Assembly: GCF_002214185.1 (NCBI RefSeq)
Contig: NZ_CP022161.1
Span: 4,029,767-4,093,766, forward strand
Reading direction: 5' to 3'
Length of the DNA: 64,000 nt
DNA from: Streptomyces capitiformicae
GTDB lineage: Bacteria > Actinomycetota > Actinomycetes > Streptomycetales > Streptomycetaceae
Made by a program: the position numbers and the translations under genes. The notes under the pieces were generated by a model. The model made no database searches. It was not told the origin of the DNA and was given only the letters and a program-made list of their open reading frames with translations. Below are positions 54,156-63,256 of this stretch, piece after piece (the first letter of the stretch is position 1; every line of letters begins with the position of its first letter).

Positions 54156-54175
54156 CACATCGACCTGACCGAGGC
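54081..54175 (+). ncRNA. Putative omega-RNA (reRNA) scaffold and guide
   Basis: In TnpB elements the guide RNA overlaps the 3' end of tnpB and the right end of the element, and the guide is the flanking DNA. Two stacked hairpins (54081-54105 and around 54128-54147) end at GGATTCAA. The roughly 20 nt after about 54153 are SLOG coding sequence, so the guide would match the uninterrupted SLOG allele. Confidence 0.5.
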
Positions 54176-54601
54176 GGGCGTACCGCTCGTCCGGCAGGCC
54201 CTGCGGGACGCTTTGCGGCCGTACGAGCCGGAGGGGATCACGGGACCGCCGGGTGAGCCCCGCCCACGCCGAAACGTTCGACCGGCTCGTCGAGGCCGCC
54301 GACGAGGTCGTCGTACTCGGGCACGAGCGCGCGGACGGGCAGGCGTACGAGGACGTCAACCGTGTCCTGCTGGAGCGCGCGGACCGCCTGATCGCCGTAT
54401 GGGACGGCGAGTCCTCGACGGCCCGGGGCGGCACCGCCACCGCCGTGGCCGAGGCCCACCGGGCGGGCCTGCCAGTGGATGTCGTCTGGCCGGAGGGCGC
54501 GGGCCGGTCGGGCGAGCACACCTGAGTGGTGGGGAGGAGGCGGACGGCGCCGGAACGCCGCCGCCTCCCTGCAACCGGACTCGACCGGCCCCTCCGGGTG
54601 G

Positions 54602-55381
54602 CTACGCGTTCGGGTCGAACGAGATCCCCGACGGCATCGCGGCCGCGAGGTTGGAGTTGAAACTGCCGTCCTTCAGACCGAAGTTGGCGCTGCCGAAGTT
54701 GTACGCGACGAGGGTGTCGCGGATCGCGGTCGACGGGTAGCCGTTCCAGCCGACGAGCGGCGGGTACTGCCAGGTGCCCTTGTGGTTCTCCGGCGGCTCG
54801 TCGCCGGAGCCCGCCAGACGGAAGCAGTGCGTGCTGATGCCGTCCTTGTGGTAGACGATCTTGGGGTGGGTGCCGTCCCAGCGGACCGAGGACGCGGCGT
54901 GCACGGTGAACTTGCCGTGGTTGGAGGTCGAGACGTACCGGGCCGAGCCGTTCTGGACCCAGACCACGACGTGCTCCCAGTCGTGGCGGTGGCCGCCGAT
55001 GCTGCTGCCCGCGAGTGCCTGGTCCTTCTCGAAGTAGAGGTCGTACATGATCGCGCACCAGCCGTTGTTGCACTTGTAGCGCGAGTAGCCGTTGGTGTTG
55101 TTCAGGTCGGAGGCGTCGCGGCAGTCCCCGCTGAGCGAACCGGTCGGCTTGAGGCCGCCGTTGACGGTGCCGGTGGGGCCGATGGCGGGGGTGGGGTAGC
55201 AGCCGTCGCCGTCGTAGTCGTAGGCGGGCTGCCAGGTCGTCTCCAGCGTCTCCGCGTTGGCGGGCAGGGCCGCGGGCGGGGCGGCGTACGCGCTGCCGGC
55301 GACGCCGACGACCAGCGCGAGCGCGCCGCCGACGGTGAGCACGGATCTGCGGATGCGGAAACGGCGTGAGCTCTTCTTCAC
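54602..55381 (-). CDS. Secreted NPP1-family (NLP) protein
   Basis: 259 aa, ATG at 55381. Signal peptide to about residue 33 (AGSAYAAPPA). The NLP hallmark heptapeptide GHRHDWE is present (about 129-135) with VVVWVQNG after it. Two cysteine pairs are seen (DGDGCYPTP/SGDCRDA and YKCNNGWCAIMYDLYFEKDQ). NLPs include plant cytolysins, and Asp and Glu of the heptapeptide bind the metal needed for toxicity. Whether this one is toxic is unknown. Confidence 0.9.
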   Translation of the reverse strand: MKKSSRRFRIRRSVLTVGGALALVVGVAGSAYAAPPAALPANAETLETTWQPAYDYDGDGCYPTPAIGPTGTVNGGLKPTGSLSGDCRDASDLNNTNGYSRYKCNNGWCAIMYDLYFEKDQALAGSSIGGHRHDWEHVVVWVQNGSARYVSTSNHGKFTVHAASSVRWDGTHPKIVYHKDGISTHCFRLAGSGDEPPENHKGTWQYPPLVGWNGYPSTAIRDTLVAYNFGSANFGLKDGSFNSNLAAAMPSGISFDPNA

Positions 55382-55730
55382 TGCGTCCTCCTGGTGGGCC
55401 GCGGCGCGGGGGTGGCGACGGTGATGGCATGCGCAGGTGATGGCATGTGCAGGTCAGATTGGCGCTACTCGCGGGTAGTCCACAAGAGGTTGGAGGTGTC
55501 CTGGTGATGAAGAGTCAATTGCTGTGAAGACGCTGTGAGCTGGGGCGCGAGGGGCTTAAGGTGACGTCGCGTCATATCACGGCTCGATATCCGCCACGTA
55601 GTTGTTGTGTGCGAACTCGCCGTGAAAGCCCTCCCGGCGATCATTCCCCGCCCGTCCACGTGCATAGTTGTGTCCGCCCCAAGCCAAGCGGGGGCATGAC
55701 AAGTTTCAGCCACAGGGGGACAGGCGCTTC
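55382..55730. promoter_or_regulatory. 349-bp divergent promoter region, NLP and protease genes
   Basis: No gene. It contains a 16-bp tandem repeat, GTGATGGCATGCGCAG (55421-55436) and GTGATGGCATGTGCAG (55437-55452), 40 bp from the NLP start: an operator candidate. The AT content rises toward the middle (55460-55600). Confidence 0.5.
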
Positions 55731-57023
55731 ATGCGATCCACGCCATCCACGCCATCCATACGCCGGCCATCCATACGCCGCCGCGGCCTCACGGCCGCCG
55801 CCGCCGTGATCGCCGCGGTCATGGTCACCACCACTGCCTGCAGCAAGACCGACGACGAGGCGGCGAAGGCCTCGTCCTCGACGACCGCCCAGGTCGACAC
55901 CGGCGCGAACGTCGACACCGGCGAGAACGAGAGCGACGGTGGCACGACCATCGGCGGCTTCAAGCTCCCGGAGGGCGTACCCACCGAGCTCGCCGGTGAC
56001 GCGCTGCAGAAGTGGAAGGAGGGTGGCTGGCAGGACTTCAGCAGCAACTGGGCTTCCAAGGCGGAGGACTTCGCCAACCCCTACATCAAGGACTTCTGGA
56101 CGCCCGAGCGGATCGCCGAGGCCAAGGCGCAGCTCCCGACGCAGCTGCCCGAGATCGCCGAGGCGGGCAACACCGGGAAGGGCTCCGGCAAGACAACCAA
56201 GGTCTGGCTGCCCGACGGCAAGGTGAAGCGGCAGCAGGCCGCCAAGGTGAAGGCGACGTACCACAAGTACGCCCCGCCGGTCGGCAAGCTCTTCTTCACC
56301 ACCCCGCAGGGTTCGAGCGTCTGCTCGGCCGCGGTCGTGAAGGACCCGGCCCACCCGGGCAAGTCCAACCTCGTGTGGACCGCCGGGCACTGCGTGCACG
56401 CGGGCAAGGGCGGCGGCTGGTACCGCAACATCGCCTTCGTCCCGTCCTTCAACAACACGGGCAAGCTGAACATCAGCCAGGCGTCGCGCAACTACCGCGC
56501 CGGGAACGTCTCCCCGTACGGCATCTTCTGGGCCAACTGGGCCACCACCTCCGGTGACTGGATCAAGGGCGGTGCCGCCAGCAAGGGCACCGTGGCCGCC
56601 GCGTACGACTACGCCGTGCTGCACGTGAAGCCCGAGAAGGGCGGCAAGTCGCTCGAGGAGCGCGTCGGTTCGGCGCTGCCGGTGTGGTTCAACGCCCCGG
56701 CCGCCAACAAGGTCAAGAACATGAAGGTCCGCGGCTACCCGGCCGAGTCGCCGTACGACGGCTCGAAGATGTACCACTGTCAGGGCCCCACCAAGCGCTT
56801 CGTCCTCGGCTACAGCTACCCGAGCAGCTACCCCGCCCAGTACATGGTCGGCTGCACCATGAACGGCGGCGCCTCCGGCGGCCCCTGGTTCATGAGCTAC
56901 AAGGGCAAGACCTACCTCGTCTCGAACAACTCGCTGAGCGACCGCTCGACGTTCATCACCGGGCCACGGCTGGGGAAGAACGCCAAGCAGGTGTACTTGG
57001 CTACGAGCAACAAGTTCAAGTAA
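55731..57023 (+). CDS. Secreted trypsin-like serine protease
   Basis: 430 aa, ATG at 55731. N-terminus RRRGLTAAAAVIAAVMVTTTACS suggests an exported protein with a possible lipobox (T-T-A-C37). An acidic linker and pro-region follow to about 180. The chymotrypsin-fold triad is visible: His in WTAGHC (about 222), Asp in YDYAVLHV (about 290) and Ser in GGASGGPW (about 383). Extracellular endopeptidase of the type seen in many Streptomyces; target unknown. Confidence 0.88.
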   Translation: MRSTPSTPSIRRPSIRRRGLTAAAAVIAAVMVTTTACSKTDDEAAKASSSTTAQVDTGANVDTGENESDGGTTIGGFKLPEGVPTELAGDALQKWKEGGWQDFSSNWASKAEDFANPYIKDFWTPERIAEAKAQLPTQLPEIAEAGNTGKGSGKTTKVWLPDGKVKRQQAAKVKATYHKYAPPVGKLFFTTPQGSSVCSAAVVKDPAHPGKSNLVWTAGHCVHAGKGGGWYRNIAFVPSFNNTGKLNISQASRNYRAGNVSPYGIFWANWATTSGDWIKGGAASKGTVAAAYDYAVLHVKPEKGGKSLEERVGSALPVWFNAPAANKVKNMKVRGYPAESPYDGSKMYHCQGPTKRFVLGYSYPSSYPAQYMVGCTMNGGASGGPWFMSYKGKTYLVSNNSLSDRSTFITGPRLGKNAKQVYLATSNKFK

Positions 57024-57101
57024 GCGAAGTCAAGCAAGCGCCCCTGTGGGCGTGCGCGCGGCCCCCGGTGACCTCGATCGGTCGCCGGGGGCCGCGCCCG
57101 T

Positions 57102-59171
57102 TCACACGAGTTGCGGCGGCAGCGGCGCCGCATGCGTCACGATCAGGCCCGACACCGCCCGGGTGAGGGCCACGTACAGGCGGCGGAGCCCCGTCCGTTC
57201 GTCCGGCTCGCCGTCGACCACCGCCCGGGGCTCGTCGAGCACCACGTAGTCGTACTCCAGACCCTTCGCGAGCGACGCCGGTACGAGCGTGAGGCGGGTC
57301 TCGTACGTCGTCTCCTCGCCCGGCGCGAGGTGGCCGAGGCCGGCCGCGGTGAGCGCCTCGGCGAGGGCGGGGACGCGGGCGTCGGCGGCGATGAGGCCGA
57401 CCGAGCCCTCGTTGCGGAGCAACTCCTCGCAGGCGGCGATCACTTGGCCGTCGTCCGTGGTCGGCCGTACGTCGAAGAAGCCGGGGTTCTCGCGTACCGA
57501 CGCGACCGGGGTCAGGCCGGGCGCGATGTGGGGGAGGAGCCGGGAGGCGTACGTGATGACGTCGGTCGGGACGCGGAAACCGGCGGTCAGCTCCTCCACA
57601 TGGGCCTCCGCCTTGCCGAGGTGTGTCAGTGCCTCCTGCCAACTCCGGGTCGCCCAGGGGGTGGTGCCCTGCGCGAGGTCGCCGAGGACGGTCGCGGAGC
57701 CGGTGGTGCAGCGGCGGCCGACAGCCCGGTACTGCATGGGGGACAGGTCCTGCGCCTCGTCGAGGACGACATGGCCGAGGGAGTGCGTGCGCCGTACGAG
57801 GTCGGTCGCCTCGTCGATGAGGACGGCATCGGCGGCGGACCACTTGGCGGACTTCACACTCCGGGCCGGCTTCGCCCAGAGGATCGTCTTCTGCTCGTCG
57901 TCGCTCAGGATCCCGTCCGCGTGTACGGCGAGGAAGTCGGCGTCGGAGAGGAGGCGGAGGACGAGCTTCGCGGGGTCGACGGGCGGCCACATCTCCTTGA
58001 CGGCCGCCTTCACGGCGGTGTTGCGGGCCACCGCGTCCTGCACCCGGTCGTCGGGCGCCTCACCGGACCGCTCCATCTGGACGAGGACGGCGTGCGCGAT
58101 CCGCTGCGGCAGGGCCTCGCGGGCGGCACCGTAACGGATGTCCCTGCCGAGCAACTCCCGCACGATGCCTTCGAGTTCGTACGCCGGTACCCGCCACCGG
58201 CGGGACCCGCGCACGACGACGACCGGCTCGGTGGGGAGGGTGACGTGCGAGCGTACGGCCCGGCGGAGCACCTCGGCCATGCGCGCGTCGCCCTTCACGA
58301 CGGCGGCCGCGGCGTCGTCGGTTCCCTTCACCTCGACGTGGGCGACGAGGTCGTCGACGGTGGCCTGCTTGACCTCCAACTCGCCCAGCGCCGGGAGGAC
58401 CTGCTCGATGTAGTGCAGGAAGGACCGGTTCGGCCCGATGACGAGGGTGCCGGTGCGGGAGAGACGCTCGCGGTGGGCGTAGAGGAGGTAGGCGACCCGG
58501 TGCAGGCCGACGGCGGTCTTCCCGGTGCCGGGCCCGCCCTGGACACACAGGCTGCCGGACAGGTCGGACCGGACGATCTCGTCCTGCTCGGGCTGGATGG
58601 TCGCGACGATGTCCCGCATCGGGCCGACACGCGGCCGCTCGATCTCCTGCTGGAGCAGCTTGCTGGTGGTCGCCGCCTCGGCGGGGTCGGAGAGATGCTC
58701 GTCCTCGTAGGCGGTGAGATCACCGCCCGTGTAACCGAACCTGCGCCGCAGCCCGACATCCATCGGATCCTTCTTGGACGCTCGGTAGAACGGCTGCGAC
58801 ACGGGCGCACGCCAGTCGATGACCATGGGGTCCCCGTCGGCATCATGCACATGCCGCCGCCCGATGTAGAACCGTTCCCTCTCGGCCCCCTCGGCCTGGC
58901 CGGCGCCCGGCGCGTGCAGGTAGTCGAGCCGCCCGAAGAAGAGGGGAGTGTCGCTGAGGTCGGCCAGCGCCTTGATCCGCTCGTCGATCTGATGCGCGAG
59001 CACCTCCGCGTTCACCCAGTTCGCGGTCACATCCCGGATGTCCAGCGCCTCCACGTCCTCCCGCATGGCGCGGAGCGCGGAACGGGACGCGGCGAGGTGG
59101 GAGCGTTCACGGTAGAGGGGGTCGGTGACGTCGTCGGCGGGGTGCGCGGCGTCGTGGGGGTGCGCGGACAA
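57102..59171 (-). CDS. HelD-like UvrD-family ATPase/helicase
   Basis: 689 aa with a TTG start at 59171, supported by CGGAGG 8-13 nt upstream. The N-terminal coiled arm (about 20-80) and FFGRLDYLHAPG...FYIGRRHVHD match HelD. Walker A is GGPGTGKTAVG (about 213-223), motif II is VLDEAQDLSPMQ, and motifs V/VI are GLEYDYVVLDEP and LYVALTRAVSG. HelD proteins remove stalled RNA polymerase from DNA; some Streptomyces versions (HelR) confer rifamycin tolerance. I saw no clear rifamycin-associated element upstream. Confidence 0.88.
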   Translation of the reverse strand: MSAHPHDAAHPADDVTDPLYRERSHLAASRSALRAMREDVEALDIRDVTANWVNAEVLAHQIDERIKALADLSDTPLFFGRLDYLHAPGAGQAEGAERERFYIGRRHVHDADGDPMVIDWRAPVSQPFYRASKKDPMDVGLRRRFGYTGGDLTAYEDEHLSDPAEAATTSKLLQQEIERPRVGPMRDIVATIQPEQDEIVRSDLSGSLCVQGGPGTGKTAVGLHRVAYLLYAHRERLSRTGTLVIGPNRSFLHYIEQVLPALGELEVKQATVDDLVAHVEVKGTDDAAAAVVKGDARMAEVLRRAVRSHVTLPTEPVVVVRGSRRWRVPAYELEGIVRELLGRDIRYGAAREALPQRIAHAVLVQMERSGEAPDDRVQDAVARNTAVKAAVKEMWPPVDPAKLVLRLLSDADFLAVHADGILSDDEQKTILWAKPARSVKSAKWSAADAVLIDEATDLVRRTHSLGHVVLDEAQDLSPMQYRAVGRRCTTGSATVLGDLAQGTTPWATRSWQEALTHLGKAEAHVEELTAGFRVPTDVITYASRLLPHIAPGLTPVASVRENPGFFDVRPTTDDGQVIAACEELLRNEGSVGLIAADARVPALAEALTAAGLGHLAPGEETTYETRLTLVPASLAKGLEYDYVVLDEPRAVVDGEPDERTGLRRLYVALTRAVSGLIVTHAAPLPPQLV

Positions 59172-59450
59172 GGCGGTGCCTCCGGAGAGCTACGGGGTGA
59201 TGAGTGCGATGGGCCGACCGGTTTCCGTCCGGGCGGCGGCTCTCCTCGTACGGGAGGCGGGCAAGAGCGGAGATCCTAGGGCAGGGGAGGGGGCGGAGGC
59301 CAACGGATTTCCATCCGGCTTGCTGTACCCCTAGGGGGTGGGTACGTCGCCGGTACTACGGGTGGGCGGGACCTGAGAGTGAGCTGGGGGCTCAGTGGGT
59401 TCACTCCGTAGACCGACGTAATCCAAAGGCGCGAGTTCCACTATGGAGAC

Positions 59451-59648
59451 ATGAGTGCAGCGACCTTCATCCCAGCCTCGGCCTCCGGCCGACCCGGTTC
59501 GCCGCCCGGCGCGACCGGCCTCGACGACCGTCACCACCGCCACCGCCTGGCCGACGCCCTGCGCGCCATCAAGGTGTTCGCGGGCGCCGCGTTCGGCGTG
59601 ATCGTGCTCGGCGAGTACGCGGAGGAAGCGGGCATACGACGTCCGTGA
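59451..59648 (+). CDS. Small hypothetical protein
   Basis: 65 aa, ATG at 59451. A histidine/arginine-rich middle (DDRHHRHRLADALRAI) precedes a hydrophobic helix KVFAGAAFGVIVLGEYAEEAG. I recall a similar small protein at this place in other Streptomyces; function unknown. Confidence 0.6.
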   Translation: MSAATFIPASASGRPGSPPGATGLDDRHHRHRLADALRAIKVFAGAAFGVIVLGEYAEEAGIRRP

Positions 59649-59666
59649 CCGGCTAGGGTCCGCTCT

Positions 59667-60923
59667 GTGACTCGACGGAGACGGAACGCGATCCTCCGGT
59701 CACCCCTCGCATCGGGCGCCCTGCTCCTCGCCTCCCTCTGCGCCTTCGTCGCGCTGTGCGTCGTCCAGCACGCCCCCATGGCCGACGCGCTGGTGTACCG
59801 GGCCGAGGGCGCGGCCGTCCTGAACGGCACGGACCTCTACGGCTTCACGGTCACCGAATGGCGCCTGCCCGCCACCTACCCGCCCTTCGCCGCCCTCCTC
59901 TTCGTCCCGACGGCCTGGCTGCCCCTCTCCGCACTCAAGGCGGCCTTCGTCCTCGGCAACACCGCACTGCTCGCGCTCCTGGTCCACCTCTCCGCCCGTC
60001 TGACCGGCACTCACCGCCTCCCGACCCCGACCCTGCTCACCGCCACGGCCCTGGCCCTCTGGCTCGAACCCGTCTTCCAAACCGTCCTCTTCGGCCAGAT
60101 CAACCTCGCCCTCGCCTGCCTGGTCCTGTGGGACCTGACCCGGCCCCCCGGAGCGCCGGGCAAGGGAATCGCCCTGGGCATCGCGACGGGAGTGAAGCTG
60201 ACTCCGGCCGTCTTCATCGCGTACCTGCTCCTGACCCGACGCGTACGCGAAGGCGTGACAGCCCTGGCCGCCTTCTCCACCACCGTCACCATCGGCGCCC
60301 TCGCCCTCCCCGCCGCCTCCGCCGACTTCTGGACCCGCCGGCTGTACGAGACCGAGCGGGTGGGCAAGGCCTGGATCGTCGACAACCAGTCACTGCAGGG
60401 GCTGGTGGCCCGAGCCCTGGGCGACCCGTCACCGGGCCTCGCATGGGCCGTACCGGCGACGGCGACGGCGTTCCTCGGCCTCTGGCTCGCCCGCCGGGCC
60501 GGTGAGGACCGCTGGGGGGTCCCCCTGACGGCACTCACCGCCCTGCTCGTCTGCCCGATCAGCTGGTCCCACCACTGGGTCTGGTGCGTCCCGCTGCTCG
60601 CGCTCCTGTGGACGGAGGGCCACCACCGCTACGCGGCGCTGGTGGCCACCGCCTTCACCACCCGCACCCTCTGGCTGATCCCGCACGAGGGCACTCGTGA
60701 CCTTCAACTGCCTTGGTGGCAGCAACCATTGACGTCGGCGTACGCCTTGCTGACGTTCGCACTGTTCGCCCTGGTCACGGTGTCAGGCCCCGCCCCGACC
60801 TCCGTTGGGGTGTTCGGGAAGTCCCGCGCAGCACCCACGGCGCACGGCACGCACCGAGCACCGCGGGCACCGCGGGCACCGCAGGCACCGCACAGGACTT
60901 CCGAAACGCCCCTCAGCCATTGA
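59667..60923 (+). CDS. GT87-family integral membrane mannosyltransferase-like protein
   Basis: 418 aa, GTG at 59667, 18 bp after the previous gene. Nine to ten hydrophobic segments. ADALVYRAEGAAVLNGTDLYG near residues 39-59 is the conserved GT-C loop with a putative catalytic Asp. FGQINLALACLVLWDL, GIATGVKLTPAVFI and CPISWSHHWVW are typical of the DUF2029/GT87 family, which uses polyprenyl-phosphomannose. The last 40 residues are a low-complexity A-P-R-A-P tail. Its stop overlaps the convergent PPOX gene by 11 nt. Confidence 0.88.
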   Translation: MTRRRRNAILRSPLASGALLLASLCAFVALCVVQHAPMADALVYRAEGAAVLNGTDLYGFTVTEWRLPATYPPFAALLFVPTAWLPLSALKAAFVLGNTALLALLVHLSARLTGTHRLPTPTLLTATALALWLEPVFQTVLFGQINLALACLVLWDLTRPPGAPGKGIALGIATGVKLTPAVFIAYLLLTRRVREGVTALAAFSTTVTIGALALPAASADFWTRRLYETERVGKAWIVDNQSLQGLVARALGDPSPGLAWAVPATATAFLGLWLARRAGEDRWGVPLTALTALLVCPISWSHHWVWCVPLLALLWTEGHHRYAALVATAFTTRTLWLIPHEGTRDLQLPWWQQPLTSAYALLTFALFALVTVSGPAPTSVGVFGKSRAAPTAHGTHRAPRAPRAPQAPHRTSETPLSH

Positions 60924-61371
60924 CATCCAGGGCCGTCCCGTACAGCCGCTCCACCCTCAACCGAATGACGACCCTGCGCTCGGCGACCAGTTGCTTGAAG
61001 AACGTGTCTTCGTCCTCCGGCCTCGCGGCCGTCGGGATCACCGCGAGCAGTTCCCGCCCGACCGCGTCGCCGGGCACCGTCGTGATCTCGGAAGCCTCCG
61101 CCGTACCCTCGGCGACGGCGAACGACCAGACGTCGCTGCCCTGCACGTGCAGCGCCGCGCGCGGGTTGCGACGCAGGTGCTTGACCTTGATGCGGTCGGC
61201 CGTGGTGGACAGCCGCACGATGCGGGCCTCGGGGTCCCAGCTGTAGAGCAAGGTGGTCAGATGCGGATGGCCACTTTGCTTGACAGTGGCCAGGGTCCCG
61301 AACTGCTGCCTGGCGAGTAGGTCGGAGAGGGCTTCGTCGGACAGGGCGCGAGGCGCCGGCTTTTGGGTCAT
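60913..61371 (-). CDS. PPOX-class split-barrel F420/FMN-dependent oxidoreductase
   Basis: 152 aa, ATG at 61371. TIGR03618-like: RQQFGTLATVKQSGHPHLTTL (about 21-41), VRLSTTADRIKVKHLRRNPRAALHV and SDVWSFAVAEGTAE. A cofactor-binding split beta-barrel of the F420-dependent group; substrate unknown. Confidence 0.85.
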   Translation of the reverse strand: MTQKPAPRALSDEALSDLLARQQFGTLATVKQSGHPHLTTLLYSWDPEARIVRLSTTADRIKVKHLRRNPRAALHVQGSDVWSFAVAEGTAEASEITTVPGDAVGRELLAVIPTAARPEDEDTFFKQLVAERRVVIRLRVERLYGTALDVNG

Positions 61372-61437
61372 GCTCTGATCAACTTGGGCGACCTCCTGGG
61401 CATTCCACGCTCTCGTGTGCAACCCGACCGGCTCTCG

Positions 61438-63081
61438 TCAGCCCTCCGCCAACAGTTCGTCCGCGTCCATGATCCGGTAGGCGTAGCCCTGTTCCGCCAG
61501 GAACCTCTGTCGGTGGGCGGCGAAGTCCTGGTCGATGGTGTCGCGGGCGACGACGGAGTAGAAGTGGGCCTGGTGGCCGTCGGCCTTGGGGCGCAGGACG
61601 CGGCCGAGGCGTTGGGCCTCCTCCTGGCGGGAGCCGAAGGTGCCGGAGACCTGGATGGCGACCGTCGCCTCCGGAAGGTCGATCGAGAAGTTCGCGACCT
61701 TGGACACGACGAGCACGCTGATCTCGCCCTCGCGGAACGCGTCGAAGAGCTTCTCACGCTGCACGTTGCTGGTCTCGCCCTTGATGACCGGCGCGTCCAA
61801 GTGGGCGCCCAGTTCGTCGAGTTGGTCGATGTACTGGCCGATGACGAGGATCTGCTGGCCCGCGAAGCGCCGGACGATGGCCTCGGTCACCTTCCGCTTG
61901 GTCGCGGTCGTCGAGCAGAAGCGGTACTTCTCCTCCTGCTCGGCGGTGGCGTACGCGAGCCGCTCGGAGTCGGTGAGATTGACCCGGACCTCGACGCAGT
62001 CGGCGGGCGCGATGTAGCCCTGCGCCTCGATCTCCTTCCAGGGCGCGTCGAACCGCTTGGGGCCGATGAGGGAGAAGACGTCCGACTCGCGGCCGTCCTC
62101 CCGTACGAGCGTCGCCGTGAGGCCGAGACGGCGGCGCGCCTGGAGGTCCGCCGTGAACTTGAAGACCGGCGCGGGCAGCAGATGCACCTCGTCGTAGAGG
62201 ATGAGCCCCCAGTCGCGGGAGTCGAACAGCTCCAGGTGCGGGTAGACGCCCTTCCGCCGGGTCGTCAGCACCTGGTACGTGGCGATGGTGACCGGGCGGA
62301 TCTCCTTCTTCGTACCGCTGTACTCGCCGATCTCGTCCTCGGTCAGCGAGGTCCGCTTCACCAGCTCGTGCTTCCACTGCCGCGCGGAGACGGTGTTCGT
62401 GACGAGGATGAGGGTGGTCGACTTCGCCTGGGCCATGGACCCGGCGCCGACGAGGGTCTTCCCGGCGCCGCACGGCAGCACCACGACCCCGCTCCCGCCG
62501 TGCCAGAAGTTCTCCACCGCCTGCTTCTGGTACGGCCGCAGCGCCCAGCCGTCCTCGTTCAGCTCGATCGGGTGCGCCTCGCCGTCCACGTACCCGGCGA
62601 GGTCCTCGGCCGGCCAGCCCAGCTTCAGCAGCGTCTGCTTGATCTGCCCGCGCTCGGAGGGGTGCACGACGACGGTGTCCGGGTCGATCCGGGCGCCGAC
62701 GAGCGGAGTGACCCTCTTCGACCGCAGGATCTCCTCCAGCACCGGCCGGTCGGTGGTGGTCAGCACCAGCCCGTGCGCCGGGTGCTTGCTCAGCGTGAGG
62801 CGGCCGTAACGGTCCATCGTCTCGGCGATGTCCACGAGCAGCGCGTGCGGCACCGGATACCGGCTGTACTGCACCAACGCGTCCACGACCTGCTCGGCGT
62901 CATGCCCCGCGGCCCGCGCGTTCCACAACCCGAGCGGCGTCACCCGGTAGGTGTGGATGTGCTCGGGCGCCCGCTCCAGCTCCGCGAACGGCGCGATGGC
63001 CCGACGACACTCGTCCGCCTGCTCGTGGTCGACCTCCAGGAGCAGCGTCTTGTCGGACTGGACGATGAGAGGTCCGTTCAC
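61438..63081 (-). CDS. XPB-type DNA repair helicase
   Basis: 547 aa, GTG at 63081, with GGAAGGAAAG 7-8 nt upstream. Superfamily 2 helicase: damage-recognition-like N-terminal part, Walker A LPCGAGKTLVGAGS (about 205-218), a D-E-V-H box (YDEVHLLPAP), GLTATLVRED, and motif VI QRLGRVLRPK. Bacterial XPB homologues are ATP-dependent 3'-5' helicases implicated in nucleotide-excision repair. Confidence 0.92.
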   Translation of the reverse strand: MNGPLIVQSDKTLLLEVDHEQADECRRAIAPFAELERAPEHIHTYRVTPLGLWNARAAGHDAEQVVDALVQYSRYPVPHALLVDIAETMDRYGRLTLSKHPAHGLVLTTTDRPVLEEILRSKRVTPLVGARIDPDTVVVHPSERGQIKQTLLKLGWPAEDLAGYVDGEAHPIELNEDGWALRPYQKQAVENFWHGGSGVVVLPCGAGKTLVGAGSMAQAKSTTLILVTNTVSARQWKHELVKRTSLTEDEIGEYSGTKKEIRPVTIATYQVLTTRRKGVYPHLELFDSRDWGLILYDEVHLLPAPVFKFTADLQARRRLGLTATLVREDGRESDVFSLIGPKRFDAPWKEIEAQGYIAPADCVEVRVNLTDSERLAYATAEQEEKYRFCSTTATKRKVTEAIVRRFAGQQILVIGQYIDQLDELGAHLDAPVIKGETSNVQREKLFDAFREGEISVLVVSKVANFSIDLPEATVAIQVSGTFGSRQEEAQRLGRVLRPKADGHQAHFYSVVARDTIDQDFAAHRQRFLAEQGYAYRIMDADELLAEG

Positions 63082-63256
63082 GTACGTACTTTCCTTCCGC
63101 GCGGGCCAAACGTCCAGTGTGCCTGATCGTTCCGCCTTTCCGCGGTGCCCGGGAGTACCGGAACCCTTCACACCGCCGGTCCTATTGGATGTCTATCCAC
63201 TCCGATGAGTGGTGTGAATTCAGATTTGTGGGGATGGTTCCGAAGAATGGCGGACC

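Larger units (their letters stand above)
52604..54525 (+). pseudogene. SLOG-family gene split by a tnpB element and internally deleted
   Basis: The ATG at 52604 overlaps the cutC stop and gives MIAIAVA before the inserted element. After the element (about 54154) the frame resumes with GHIDLTEAGVPLVRQALRDAL, the usual SLOG N-terminus, up to PYEPEGITG. It then shifts frame near 54245 and continues as AHAETFDRLVEAADEVVVLG and RADRLIAVWDG to the stop at 54523-54525. The middle segment with the GAD motif is missing (about 35 residues). The final part aligns with the intact SLOG at 7689-8177. Confidence 0.78.

Noticed and set aside
59172..59450. Rifamycin-associated element upstream of the HelD gene
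   Set aside because: No clear matching palindrome was found in the region.
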